Notes: generated by a model from the letters alone, not told the origin. A DNA stretch of 64,000 nt from Caprimulgus europaeus (GCA_907165065.1 OU015523.1:25571834-25635833); one strand, 5' to 3'. Positions 25,666 through 39,579 are shown, numbered from the stretch's first letter. Numbers and translations are program-made.

Positions 25666-26025
25666 CACCACATGTTGGGGGGGGAATCTCTGCTCCGGCG
25701 CCAGAGCCCATCCTCCCCCTCCTTCTTCACTGACCTTGGTGTCTGCGAAGTTGTTTTCTCTTACATCTTCTCACTCCTCTCTCTAGCTGCAAAGTGTGCA
25801 GCTTTTTTTTTTCTCCCTTCCCTTTTTTTTTTCTTAATTATGTTATCACAGAGGCGTTACTGATTGGCTCGGCCTTGGCCAGCGGCGGGTCCCTTCTTGT
25901 AGCCGGCTGGCATTGGCTGTGTCGGGTCGGACATGGGGGAAGCTTCTGGCAGCTTCTCTCACAGAAGCCACCCCATGTCCCTTCCCCCACTGCTACCAAA
26001 AACCTTGCCACGCAAACCCAATACA

Positions 26026-29000
26026 ATCATTAATTAACTATATTCAGTTCTTGGAAATTTTAGACTTCCTTATTAATTTTTACTGGCCTTAGTAGCAAAA
26101 AAAAAAAAAAAAAATATTGATTATTGATGTTAGCAGGAATGGTATTCACATGCAAAATCATACGCTCCAGAATGAGCTACCTCCCAGAAACAAAGAGATG
26201 AGCTAAAATTCTTTAGAACATCAACATTTTTAAATTTTGCTTACTTTTAACTCTATTTGCTGAAAGTTGATTTAAATGTCATCCATCCATTTCATCATAA
26301 GTTGCATTCAACAAGGAAAAAAGCCTCTGTGAAATTAAGAATCACATCTGTGAAAACCTTGCCTAGTCTGCATTAGTGAGAGCTGCATTTTTATTGACTA
26401 AAATAAATGTTGACTTCAATTCTTTCGAATAACCTAATAAAACAGCCCAGCTTTGCATTTTGTATTTCTACTGAAAACTGGAAGTGAAGAAATAGTCCAA
26501 GGGTAGGATTCTCACTACTTCCTTAAGCTTCAAAGGTAACACATGTACATACTTCACACTTACATATTTGGGGAATAATTTAAATTTTAAAAGAATAAAT
26601 AGTTTATTAAGATTTGGCATTTTTTAACATTACTTGAGTTATTTTGTTTGTTTGGGCTTTTTAATTTTCTTTTCCTTTTTTTTCTTTGACTGCTCATCTG
26701 AACAGGCAAGTACTCAGGAGAAAGATTGTGTTTGATTTAACTTTTGTTTAAAATTTACTGCTTCTGTATTGCTCAAAATGGCATGATTTGTCTAGAGAAA
26801 TATTCCCTGAATGGTCAGCCACTTGAATGTACTTATTTCTCTGAAATAACGTAATTGCAAGAGAGTTTTTAGTACTTGATGTGAATGAAGGAATGAGCAA
26901 TCTAACCCCTAAATCTCACCCTGGAAATGCTGTGGAGCGAGTCACAGGTAAATAAATGGGATTACAGAGTGTGAGTCCCCATGGGTTTTACAAGACTCAA
27001 GAATGATGATTGACATATATGCCCCATGTTTTTTCATGGGCTAAGCTGTTTGCTTGTTTCTTTTTGCCACAGTTGGAATAAGATCCTTAAATGCTGATAT
27101 CTTAAGTGTTTTAATTTAAGAGGATCCAGTCTCTTTGTAGAAGAAGCACAAATAAAACATGGCATTTCTCTCACATTACATTTCTGTCAGATTCACATTC
27201 TTTACCCTTCTGAACTGATTTTTGAAAAGAGAAAGTTAAAAAAGTTTTATACTTTCACTGTGCCAACTGAAACAAAAACAAATCTGAGCCATTAGCAAGT
27301 TATGAGAGACTATCCAGAGAGATTTCACAAGGCTCCTGTCTATGGAAAAATATTTTCTTTTCTATGTATTCCAAGTGTGATCACCAGTCCATGGCAGACA
27401 TTCAAAACAGATGTCCACAATTAGCAATCCCACAATTCCTGGTTGGTGTCTCTTGATATTTTTATACTGATATGCAGCTATTGCCTCAAGAGTGGATTTC
27501 AGGTCAAATATAGTACTTGTATACACTGGTTGCTGAATGGTCTCAGGGCTTGCCTGGTTAACCTAGCTAGTATTCTTGGGGAAAACCTATGCTTTTTCCA
27601 GAACTTGAATATCTTCCATGTTACCTAGTCCAACAGCTTTCTGTTAGTCTGTTCTCTATTGCAACTTCTCTATTGGATCCATATCTAGCAGACAAAACAG
27701 CCTGGTGTATTTCCTAGGAAGACCTTGACTTCATCTGTCAAGATAACATTTGCTTTGTAGCCAGCCTGACTTTGTTTGCCTGCTCAATGAAAGGAAAGAA
27801 TAAAATCTTGAGAATGCCAAGAACTTCAAGTTACTCAGGTGATGTTTTTGTTTAGGAAATCTGATTTAACTACCACTTCAAAAATGTGTGAGCTAATTAG
27901 TTCAAAGCTAGATTCAGCAGCCGGTGAACTAATATTCTTAGGTTACACCACTAAAAGGCCAGTGGCGTTGCTCAGAATCTTGAAGAATTTGATATCAGCG
28001 GCCTGACTGCATCTCATGAATGTTAACACAACTTATGTTTGAGGGGTGAGGAGCTGGATTTTTATATGTTTCTGGATAAGACTATGAGACTATAAGCACA
28101 TCAGCAGAACAGAAATGATTGTGATTTGCAGAAATATACCCTTGCTAACTTGCACTCCTTTCTTCACACTTTTCTTCTGCTTCTATATTTTCAATCATTA
28201 CATAAAAAATATATATATAATACACATTTTATAGTGAAGGTATATTAAAGGAAATTTTATTTTGGATTCTTATATAATACTGTGCCTTGACAAAGTATCA
28301 CCAGTGACTATACATTTAAAAACAGCTCCTAACAAGTTAGAAACATATATTTAGAAACATACCTTTAGAAACATTACTTCATCTGTTTTATCACCGTTTA
28401 TCTTATCCCTACACTATACTGAATTCTCTTTTGCTTTCCTCTGGTGGTGAATGGCCTCTGGAAAATATTGGGTGTGGATAGACTTCCTTGCTCACTAGGG
28501 AAGTGAGGAGTTTTCCCATCCCAAGAAGTGTTGGTTGTTATTGTTCCTCACACCCTTCTGAGTCACATAAAGTAATTCTCTACTTTTCAATATCAGTCTT
28601 GTCAACACAGGACAACTGAAAAAAAGTTCTTAAAGTCATGTCCGCTACTAAAAGGCAAAAAGTACCATTTACCAGGCACATGGATAAACTCTACCCTTGG
28701 CATCTCACTATAAATCTTTGATTTCTGTGGGAAACAGTTATGAATGTTATATACAGTAGATATAAAGAGAATAACTTTTGCCCCTCAACTAAATCAGTGA
28801 ACTTATTGTGTCTTCATGCTTTCAATTAAAGTTTTGCATGTTCGTCCCTGTTATTCAGTTGTACAGGCAGATTGCATGCAAACTGAAAAATACAGAGATT
28901 TTTGCATGATAATATAGTCAAATGCTAGCTATCCACCATAAAGCATAGGAGGGTGTATTGTGTATTTTCCTGTGGACAAAGGGGACTCCACCTATTTCCA

Positions 29001-32000
29001 TTTGGGATTTATCACTAACCTCTCTCATATTCATTCCAAAGTTGCAAAATAAATTAGATCATATGAAACTCATAGGACTTGATGTAAAAATGGTTTGCTG
29101 GTTTGTCTTCAGATTATAGATTTGTCATGAATGTACTAGAGGGAATAATAATACAATTTTCAGTTCTCTAAAGCTAATATTTTAAAACTAGAATCATCAT
29201 ATTTTGATTGTGAAATTACTTGTGATTTGAACTGTACAACAGATTCATTCTCTGTGAAAGTTACATGGTGCATTTTTCCTGTTGCTAAGAAACAAGCCCC
29301 ATCCTTTCCTTCCTTTGAACAGAATTGTACTGCTAAAAATTATTTCCTATAGATCTGCCACTTGCAATAGATTAAACACATAACCGAGGGTGTACAGTAA
29401 GGGAAAGAAAACAATACTGATGCAACTATACCCTCTTCTCTTTCTTCTCTCTTTTTCTAGAATACCTGTAGGGTAGGGAGGGAATGGAACCATTGTAAGA
29501 ATATTAGAATGTTTTTGCCAGAATTTATATAAAAAAAGCCATTTCATACCTGTTCAGGAAGTGAAAGAATGATGTGAATATGTTTTCTCTGAATTTCATC
29601 CCTGAGCATGCTGAAAAACTCAAGAGTTTATTAAAAATGGTATGTTACACATTTATAAATATTAGTCTTCAATTCTAGGGCAAATCTCTTTCTACAATAT
29701 TTGAACTATAGCACAGTCTCAGTAAGAGGGAGAACACTACCTAAATCCAGGATTTATAACATTAAAAATATAGTAAATTCTCAATTTTTAAAAATCCAAA
29801 TAATATACTAATAGAGAATTAAGTAAATTCTAGACAGGCACTTTGTAGCATATATTCAGTTCCTTGCATCTAATTCTTTGATTGTTCTGTACAGTGCATC
29901 AATATTTTCCTGCACAATACACCTACAAATATTCTAGAGGAAATTCAATACACTCCGTTTCTTTAATATGTTCCCCTCACACCCTCAGCTATTATTATGA
30001 AAACTCAAGTATAAATACTTTCTTTTATTAAAAGTAGTTACGTTTTAAAGTGGAAAGTGTGATAAATCCTCAAAGATTTGACAGTAAGTTGTTATCAGGT
30101 ATTGAGTAGTTAGCGGCGAATATATCTCCAATTGGGATAAAAAGCAACATGCTAAATAGTCATACATCAATAATGTATTCATTTCATTGAAAGTATTTTT
30201 GATACTTACCAAAAAATGTTGTGACATATATACTGTAAGAAGCATATTCTAAGTAACAAAAGTGAAAAAAATAATTCCACCATTAAAACAGTTGCAGAGG
30301 CTCAGGGTAAATACAAATCGTGTGATCTTATTCAAGAATCACAGTTTTTCTATTCTCAGAAAAAGCAGTTATTGTTTATGAAAAAAGCTACTGATTAATG
30401 TCAGGCTAAGTCTAGTATGTGGAAATATTTTTTCAAGTTGTGTTCTATAATGTTCTCCCACACAGTCAAAAGAGCCTACCATCCTCTAAAGTCCCCATTA
30501 AATAATTGCAAATTATCTGCCTCTTCTGATTCAGTTCACATTCTCCTTATTTTCCCATACTTATTATTAACTGAAGTTGACTTACAGAAAATGAGTGCTT
30601 GATCACTCACTCATTTAATTTGATCAACAAACAGAATTTCAGACAGCTTACATGCGAAAAATACCACCGTAAGTGAAACCCATCCTTTGAAATTTAGCAC
30701 ACTTTGCTACTTGCTTGCTTTTATTTTCCCAGGCTTCTGTAGACCTTTTTGATATGATGAAAGCAGTACTGAAGAACTGTGACTTCCACTTATTATTTCA
30801 GAAGGTGTGTCAGGACAAAACCGGACATGGAAATTTCTGCTTTTTGAGGGGGAGGAGAGGGAAAGGGTGTTATTTTTTTTCTAAGGTGAGAAGCAGGCCT
30901 CAAACAATAAAATTTACAACAGGAAAAATTATTCATCTCTGATACTATTCCAGGGAAAGGGAGTGCTAAGCCTGAACATGCTAGGGGAAGTTTTACATAT
31001 CTCACTGTCCTCCAACACTCTTATGAGAAAGTGTCATTTAAAAATCTTGTTTTCTGGCTCATTTACTCTTTTCTGAAAGGACATGGAAAAAGATTCACCA
31101 GCATTGTTTATTAGGATTCATTTTATTCCTAATTGTATTTTACCCATTGAAATTTGCTTTGTCAAAAAAATCAAATCCTGACTCATCATATTGCCTCAGA
31201 AAAGATAAATTACAATCCCTACCCCCCAGTAAAGGACACATCAACAGTTGTCCTGTTCAAGTACATGTGAATATATATGTAGTTACATGAAAAAGAGACC
31301 TTTTATTTGACAAAATTCCTGTATTCCTAACATCAAAATCCTTCATAATTTTTATTTCATTAATCTTTATTTTGAAAGGGAGAGATGCCTAACAAAGTAT
31401 AAGGGCCTAAGTCCAGGTTCACATTAGTCTTCTAATGTTCATATAAATACATGGCAACTAGATATTAAAATAACTGTCAGTCTGAGCCTAAATAACTCAG
31501 TGAAGAGTTAGAAAGGAAATCTGTGACAGAACAGGGAATTAGTTCCAAGTCTCCAAAACCAAATATCTCAAGTACATTTCTTTCAGCAGCAGTTTCAATT
31601 TAAGCAGTTGCTTGACCAAGTTGTTTCTTTCCTATCTCCCTTTCCTGCAAACATCACCTTTTTGCTTATGCCAGTCCAAATATTAATGTGGTGCTTGATA
31701 AAAAAAAAATCAGGGAAGAAACACCCCAAAACATATTCCACGTATATTCCAGGACCGGGTAAAAAATGCTGCTAAATCAAAGCAACTCTAAGAAAGACTA
31801 TAGTAAATAAACATGGTTTTAAATGAGACAATTATAATGAGAAAGAAATGTGTCTATACACATGTTCTTCACCTGGTTTAGAAGCATTGTTTGTAACAAA
31901 ATACTCAAAAAACCCCAACCATCTACCAATGAGTAGATTTGCAAACTGTAGAATTACAAAATCATTATCAACTTTTGCTATGGGAGGACTGACAAAACTA

Positions 32001-32597
32001 ATTTGGGAAGTTCAAAGTACTTATCTCAATTTAGATTGTTCACCTTCAAAAGTTTATATGTTTATCCTATTTCTAGATCAATAAAAAGTTATATAAATTA
32101 TGGATAACATTACATTTAGTCACCTGAGAATCTCTCTTTCCATTTCCACTCCTTTTTTCCAGTTTTAATTGCCTGCTCTACTCCTTACAAGATTTTCACC
32201 AGTTCCTATCTTTAAATCTGTTTCCTGCCTTCCTTCAGCACTCTCTCTGTTCTCCACCAGAGACGTTTACCTTATTGGAAAGTGAACCAATAGTACATAA
32301 CAAGAAACAAGTATGTTTCTGAAATAAGAAAAACAATTTGGTCACTCCCAATAATATGTTACATGTTCACACTGCTGAAATACAACATTAGGAACCTTCT
32401 GTCCACCAGGTTGTACACCTGAAACTACATTGTAACAACATTCCCAAACTACCTGCATGCTCTATAATAGGTTAGGAAGGTCTAGACTAAGTAAGACTTT
32501 ATAACTTTAGTAACCACAAGTTTTGAAAGAAAACTTTAATTTTAGTTTACATCTAGTCTGAATCTATCCTCTTTTATTTTGAAACCATTGCCTCTTG
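26026..32597. other. AT-rich noncoding DNA
   Basis: It begins with the right duplication of LTR C. Simple sequence includes A18 at 26097-26114, a short TA run near 28207-28221 and a three-fold imperfect repeat of a 15-bp ttagaaacat unit near 28337-28380. A weak exon-like segment at 30733-30804 is treated as a finding. No gene is supported. Confidence 0.55.
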
Positions 32598-33040
32598 TCA
32601 TAGAATCATAGAACGGTAAAGGTTAGAAAGGACCTTAAAGATCATCTAGTTCTAACTCCCCTTCCACAAACAGGGACACCTTCCACTCAAAGCCTCATTC
32701 AATCTGGCCTTGAACACTTCCAGGGATGGGGCATTCACAATTTCCTTGACCAGTGTCTCACCACTTTCACAGTAAATAATTTCTTCCTAATATCTAATCT
32801 AACTACTCTTTTCCAGTTTAAAGCCATTACCCCTTGTCCTGTCACTACCTGCCCTTGTAAAAACTCCCTCCTCAGCTTTCTTGTAGGTCCCTTCAGGTAC
32901 TGGAAGGCCACTATAAGGTAGCAGTCTCCCCAGAGCCCTTTCTTCTCCAGGCTAAACAATCCCAACTCTCCCTGCCTTTCTTCCTAGGAGATGTATTCCA
33001 TCCCTTTGATCATTTTTGTAGCCTTAAACCCCTCCTTGGT
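32598..33040 (-). mobile_element. CR1 LINE, 3' end fragment
   Basis: The plus strand starts tcatagaatcatagaacgg and continues gaccttaaagatcatctag. Further in come ggccttgaacacttccaggg, ttacccttgtcc-like sequence and tctccaggctaaacaatccc. This is the reverse complement of the last part of CR1 ORF2 and its 3' UTR, so the element is on the minus strand. It is 5' truncated near 33040, where similarity fades, and is moderately diverged. Confidence 0.94.
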
Positions 33041-34687
33041 TTCTTCCCCATATCTGATCTTTACTGACAAATTAGTTGTTCATTTTAGCTTTCGCAGGAC
33101 ACATTGTAAGTTTTCCTTAACAAACCATTTCTTGTCTTAACTTTCTGAACAGTAGATTTGTTAATGTGAAGGGCTTGATAACCCAAAAAGTACTAAAAAA
33201 GTAAATGTTTTTTTGGTATGATGCATTATCATAAAGTACATAGGCCACAATTAAACAAAATTGCACCTCTGACAACCTGTCTATCAAATGCTGACTAGCT
33301 GTCAGTTTCATTCTTCTAAGCCAAAACAGGACATATGGTAGTAGCCATTAGGCCTGCAAATCTAATTTCTACAGTAGCAGGGCTATAATATCTTTAATAA
33401 ATCATTACTGTTTAACTCAGTTTCTTCCATGGAAGAATTATTTTCTCTCTGCTGCACATATTCTTACAGTGTGTAATATTTAGTCATCTCAGGAGCTGAT
33501 GCATTTTCTTTCCTTTCCTTCTTTTATTTTTGCACAATGAATGTTTCATGCCTATTGAACAAGTTTGGTGAAAACAATGAACAAAACTACTCTACTCACT
33601 TAGTGCAAAGGGTAGGAACCATCAGGAAACCATTAATAGATATTAGCTTATTAGCAAGAACCTGCAACATGGCACAGAATGAGGATTCTGAACATTTCTA
33701 ACCTGTATCTGACAACAAACACCCAGAAAAGACAGCAGCCATCTGGAGGTAAGAGGATGACATAGTTCTAAAAATGCCCTAATATTTGCCAACCCAAGCT
33801 AAAGCACGATGTGTGAGCATATGCAAAGTATCTAGGGAATAGTCTGCTGGATAGATCTGGCTTCCTGATACCACCCCAGAGTATTTCAAACAGGCAGTAA
33901 CATGAAATAATCTGGCCCACTATGCATGCAGTGACTACATCCACAGTTAAATAACAGAAGGTATAAAAATGCACCTCAGATTTTCTGCCAGCTAATAACT
34001 GACATATTATTCCATCTTGTGTTTTCCTGAGAGCATTGGCACTTCATTTGTCAAAGGCAGCCCCCTTTTATAAGCAGTATTTTGAATGTCCAAACTTTTC
34101 CACACACATATGTCCTATGTAAGAAAAGGCTGCCTATTTTATCTTGCCTAGGTAAACTCTCCTAAATGAATAAAATAAAGCTTGAGATAACACACAAGAA
34201 TTTGGACTCTTAGTTACGTATCAAACTATATTAGATGCTAAAAGGCTTGGGAAAAGAAGAGGAGAATTTTGTGTTAAATGTGGTAAAAGAAACAGAAAAT
34301 AATTTCTGGCCTCAAGAAACTTAGTCTCTTTGCCTAGCACACAATAAGGGGATGAGACAAATAGAACAGAAGAGAGAATTCAAGACAGTAAGGAAACATT
34401 AAAAAAAAAAAATTAGAAGAAAGAGGAAAATCATAGGTCATCACTTGCAGAATGGATACCTCTATATTGTTAAACATAATAATGTAAGTGATGGTAGTGA
34501 GGGGGATTGCACTGTGTTTCCTCAAGGGCAGATTTAAAAAGGAGTAAAGCAATGGCTTCATGAGCAGTGAGGTCCTCAGGAGAGAGACCAGAAAGCTGAC
34601 AGGGCCTTCAGGTAAAATGGATGAAGTATTTTGACTGATGCCTAATGGCAAAGTTCTACCCAAGTGCATCAGAAGGTTAGAAACCTG

Positions 34688-34723
34688 AATAAATAAATAA
34701 ATAAATAAATGAATAAATAAATA
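34688..34723 (+). repeat. AATA tetranucleotide microsatellite
   Basis: About nine aaat/aata units, with one g interruption (aaatgaata) near the middle. Confidence 0.85.
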
Positions 34724-36741
34724 GTATAATCACAGGTGAAAAATAGGGGTGTGATCACATGCATTTTGCATATGTTTAAGAATGAAAACAGGGAAAATGT
34801 TAAAGCTAAAAAGGGAAAAAATTGCAATAGTCACAGTCTGAACACTGAGTCTACAGTATTCAGTACTTCACCAACACTCATCTTAACAGAAAGCATCAAA
34901 TGCTGGTTGTTCAGTTTTGGTTGTAAAGTTAAATATTGGGGTGGGGTATTAGCATAGCAACCAGTCCCAGTTAAGCCCTGCTAGAGAAGACACTCAGAAA
35001 TTTGACATATCCTACCTTCCCAGTAGAGGGATGTCTGTATTGCAACTCAGAAAAGGGGGAAAGGGAGGAGAAAATGGCAATAAGAGAACATTTTCTCCCA
35101 TTGTAAAAACAGAGGCAGAGCATTTTAGCTTTTCATTCTGAAGAAAGCAAGGGTACATCTCAATCCTTCCTGAGAAGATGGAGAGTTGTTTAATTCCATC
35201 AGCAGAAGGTTCCCCTGTGTATTTCATGGTCAGCTATGAAACAGTCAAAGAGAGAAGTATTTAATACAAGAAAGCAACTATGTTAGAGTACAGAGACATA
35301 AGCATGCCACAGTAGTAAGAACGGTGAATCCAGATACGAAGCTTGATCTTGAAGCAGTAAAACAAAGAAGGCCAGAAAGGACTAGTGAATCATGCTTAGT
35401 TAAATGAATTTGTTTGAAAGTACTTTGTGACAGCAGTGACTTGAAGGCTTGGAGCTTTACATGAGCCTATGGGGTGTGATAGAAGACCTGGGGGGCAAGA
35501 ACCAGCTGTGTTAAGATTTCTACATTCACATGTATTTGCTGAAAAGAAAAGGACAATCTTTCCTATTTGGTTGTTCAGTAACTTCTTGCTGAAAAATTGT
35601 TGCCTCTCCCAGCTGATTCCGTGTGCAACACAAAGATGTGCAACACTTTTCTGTTACTTAGGGATTAAAATATGTAAGTTTAGACATGATTCTGCTTCCT
35701 TCATATCTGCAAGTAAGATTCTTCTGTTAGCTTTGTTACTGTGTGAGTGATGGTTTGAATGTTCTTACCACACTAAACACCCAGCTTACAAAACAGAAGG
35801 ATGAGTAAATTGTGACAACAGTAAAGAAGAGACTACATCTGGAAGAACATGATTAAAACTTCCCTTGCAAGGGACTCTCAAACAAAGAGCATAAAAGTTA
35901 ACTTGGACAGGATGAGAGAGATTTTATAAATCAAGTGTGAATGTCTTTTTTTTTTTTTTAAAGGACTTACATTTAAGGTTATTTTGAAGTGATTTTGTTT
36001 ACATTTCTTAACATGTGGATCAATAGTTCAGTATCTCCTTTCATGTTTAAAAAATAAACTTTACATTTATTTTTTAGTATGTTAATAAATGTAAACTTGG
36101 AACAAGGCCAAATATTGCCTTCAGTGTCTTGAAAATCTTAAAACTCACAAATTTTTTGAAAAAAAATGGTTTTCATGTAGATTTTAAAAGCCAGTTGGAG
36201 GACTAGTTTTCTTTTACAGCACACCAATACCAGCACTTACAAAGAACAATATACATGTTTATTAAGCAATAACTACCTTCACACCTGTCTTACCACAAGT
36301 CAGTGTTCCTCCTACACTACTTTTGAAACCATGCCATGTCAGTGAGTTACAGCCCATTTCAGAGGAGTATTAGGACTAACTTTTGCTAGCTTTTGACTTT
36401 TGTAAGAGTAGTGGGAATGTTTTGCAGGTCCATACCTGAAGTAAGAGACATGACACCTTTCCAAGAAACTAGTGGTCAGGGCACAAAATTGCTTTTCTGA
36501 GTGAAATCTGAGAAGGGGGAAAACTTGTTGCATATTGGAAAAAGACTTCAATGTTTTTTCAGACAAGAATCCTCAAATGTTGTTTACAGAAATTGATGCA
36601 ATATTTTTGCTTGGCTTTTCAAAACAAACTCAAGATGACGTTGCACAAACTCTCTGAACCCCGACAGCCCTAGGAGCCAAGCAGCTTAAGCTCATCCCAT
36701 GGATGGAAATCTGGCTCCAGACAGGCAAGCTGTTGGTGAGG

Positions 36742-36769
36742 TAGGCAAGTTTCCATGGAAACCTGCCTA
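36742..36769. promoter_or_regulatory. 28-bp quasi-palindrome with X-box-like core
   Basis: The arms taggcaagtttcc and ggaaacctgccta are reverse complements except for one position, separated by at. The centre gtttccatggaaac is a perfect 14-bp palindrome that resembles the X-box bound by RFX factors (GTNRCC, short spacer, RGYAAC), though the fourth base of each half differs from the strict consensus. Function is not shown by sequence. Confidence 0.35.
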
Positions 36770-37476
36770 GTTTCTGTCAAGAGTAACTAAGAAAAACCAA
36801 CTTCTTCCCACAGAATGTTTTGATGATATTGAATCAGCATTTTTTCAAACAGTTCTATTAATAAACTACCTAGACTTGTATCTGGGGGCTAGTTTTGAAA
36901 GACTGACTTAATACAGAGTAACACACTGTGATCTCAAAGAAAGTAAATGAGTCTGCTACTGACTTTCTCATCAGGAGTTAATCTCTCAAGACATAATTTT
37001 TTCCACCTGGGTAAAAGCCTAACACTCTTCTACATGTACATACATAATGTATATGCAAACATGTATGTACGCTCACTTGTATAAGGTGGCACAAACCCAC
37101 AAATCTCACCTTAAAGAGTTAACTCTCAGTTCCTTAGTTTCAGCCTTATGTTTACTCTTATATTACTTTGAATTCAATGACCGCAAAGAGATTTCTGAGC
37201 CTAGGTGAAATAGATCTTTACAATTCTGTTATAAACAAGATACTTGAGGAGCCTGCTTTTTTTTCCTGGAATATCAGTCAAAGGTTCTAACACACTGCTC
37301 CATGGTAGAGCTTTTAAAGAGCATAACAAAGCAGACACACAGGTGATAAGAGAAAAAATCAGAGAGAGATCTCAGTGTCTCAGCAAAACATTAGTAAATT
37401 TGAAATTATGCCTTTTGAAGTCGGGGAGGGTGCAGAGAGTGTGATAAGAGACCAGTAGACTAGCACTTAAAGTTAC

Positions 37477-37490
37477 ATTACCATGGTAAC
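37477..37490. promoter_or_regulatory. X-box-like site
   Basis: The sequence attaccatggtaac matches the RFX X-box with one mismatch at the first base. The right half ggtaac fits RGYAAC exactly. It lies about 0.7 kb from the similar palindrome at 36742-36769. Confidence 0.35.
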
Positions 37491-39448
37491 AAGTTCTCTG
37501 AGATGGAACACAGGGCAGCAACAGATGATAGCCCACATTTATCACTAGAAGACACCAGAACTACATTTTGACTGAAGATGCAGGCTGTGTTTGTACACAG
37601 TTTAAAAGAGAAGCATGTAGTAGGGGAACTTGCAATACGCCTTTCACTGTAATACCAGTAAAATTGTATCTTCCTCAAATGCAAGTAATTTATACCCGTG
37701 AACATCACAGATGGAGACCTCAGGAAGTACAGTTTCTCTCACAGTCAGGCTTTCCTGCATTCTTTTGTTTGGCTTGCAGAAGGGATTACAAAATTATTAT
37801 ATTGACATGATTTCTCACAACTCTGCAATCTACAGATCTTTATCTTTCAGTATATGTGTATGGAGATCTTTCCACAGTGCTTTTTATTTGTTTTTTTCTC
37901 TTTGTGGGTGGGGTGACGGAAGGTAAAATTAGATTTTACCACCATGCAATTTACTCTCTTCTGAACCTGAGAGCCTCCAGGACATATTCTATAACATAAT
38001 GTTTCCAGGGTGCTAACTTTAGCTTAGATGAAAAAGAGGAGGCACAGGTATGGCTAGCAGTCTTTGTGTATTAATAATCATGAAAGAATGCATGCTAACT
38101 TTAAGACGACAAATTATGTGTTTTACTTTTTTGTGCTAGTAAAATTTTGTTGATATTCTACTTACTCTCGATGAAATAGAAAGGGGCTTTTGTTTTGTCT
38201 GAATTAAGAAGTGTTAAAAAAATTTCTTCTGACACTCTTGAAGAACAACTTTTCTGGTAAGACAGAATTATACAATTAGATCAGAATTCTTACATCATAC
38301 TTCTCACAGACAGTCACGAATGTGCAAAAATAACAACGTCTTTAGAATTTTAATAGCTTTCAAAAATGTGTATAGCTATACTAGAATTGTTATGTCAAAC
38401 ACCAGAATCAAAATGTCTTTCAAATATAAAGCTAATTTGTCTAATGGTGGTATATCCCTAATTACTGTAGGTCTAATTACTACCTAATGTAAAAAAAAGC
38501 ATTAAAAACAAAAGCACTAACAGTCATAGATCAATTACATACAGCAAAGGCACATATAACAGTGCAACATAATGTAAATAAACAAGTTGGACACTGCTGT
38601 GTTGTCAATGAGCTATTGCATTATTATAAAGTATCATGCAAACTGGAACAGAAGATAAAATTTTGGCAGAGTGTGTACTTACAGACTTGTCACTATCTTA
38701 ATTTAATTTCATTGTTATTCTTAATTACAAAAAAAGCATACAGAACAGCAGGATATAATCTTTATCATATCTGACATCAGTAATTTAAGGCAGCTAATGA
38801 GATATTTCTTGGTATCTCATACCCTTAAGGCCTTCTCAGTTCAGAGCAAAGGATTCCTTGGAATATCAAACCTAACAAAGAAAGAGTTAAATTTGGTTAG
38901 GTGCTGGAAATGAGTTTGTCATTTTTTAGCCAGGGAATTACAGTTTTTTCCTGTATAAAAATGAGGCTTGAAGTTCAAAAAGGAAGTAACAAGATTACTT
39001 TGGCACACCGAATTACGAGCCTGTTTCTTCTCTTTCAGATTTAAACACTACAACTTTTTTTTGAGCATATGAGTTGCAATACTCCCTAGTGACTTAACTG
39101 TACTAGCAATGTTTATCATGCTAGCTACCCTCTCTAGGTAAATAGTCTGTATATAGAGAAATCAGTCCACAGCAATATATTACATCTTCAGGCTGATTCT
39201 GAGGTCAGTGATTCCTGTGTGGCTTGTTCTACTGTAGTCTGTCTTCCAACAAGGGAAAATAATCTTTCCTCCTCTTTTTAAATCTTCCCATACAATTTTC
39301 TACTTGATGATATTTCTGTCTGTCTCCCTAGTGAGCTCTAAGACTTCTACTGTTGTGAAGGACTTAACCTCACAAGAACACGCCTCTTCTGCTAGTTCTT
39401 CACATTACTAAAAGTGCAGCAAGCTCACTCTCTTAATTAATATGAAAA

Positions 39449-39482
39449 AATAAAATAAAAACAAAACAAAACAAAAAAAAAA
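39449..39482 (+). repeat. A-rich AAAAC simple repeat
   Basis: aaaat units pass into caaaa units and a terminal A run. No source transposon is visible upstream. Confidence 0.7.
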
Positions 39483-39579
39483 CCCTTGAACACCTATCAC
39501 CTGAAAAGGCAACTAAACAGGTACAAGCGTGTCTGATTCCTAGCCTTTTAATGAGCCAGACTTAACATTATAAAGTAAT

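Larger units (their letters stand above)
24874..26025 (-). mobile_element. Solo LTR C, avian ERVL-type, full length
   Basis: On the minus strand it starts TGTATTGGGTTTGCGTGGC and ends GGTCAACCCACCACA. A perfect 5-bp duplication (atcat, 24869-24873 and 26026-26030) bounds 1152 bp. From the sense 5' end it carries a CCAAT-type box (plus-strand gattggctc at 25862-25870), a T/A-rich leader, the tandem array, and an AATAAA signal (plus-strand 25067-25072). After these comes a U5-like end with GAGTCTGTTTTGCCCG. It is the most CpG-rich and least decayed of the three related LTRs, which suggests it is the youngest. ORFs of up to 129 codons across it reflect GC-rich repeat content, not genes. Confidence 0.94.
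33041..39579. other. AT-rich noncoding DNA
   Basis: No gene is recognised. Contents that can be named are an AATA microsatellite (34688-34723), an A-rich run near 34398-34411, T14 near 35946-35959, two X-box-like palindromes (36749-36762 and 37477-37490), and an A-rich AAAAC tract at 39449-39482. ORFs are at most 111 codons and unremarkable. Confidence 0.55.

Noticed and set aside
25151..25863. Long overlapping open frames on both strands (up to 129 codons) in LTR C, with similar ones in LTRs A and B
   Set aside because: They lie wholly inside LTRs, repeat with the tandem units, appear in several frames at once and match no retroviral protein. They are composition artefacts.
23135..26025. 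LTRs B and C as the two ends of one provirus
   Set aside because: They are in opposite orientation, each has its own perfect 5-bp duplication, and the 700 bp between them has no retroviral sequence.
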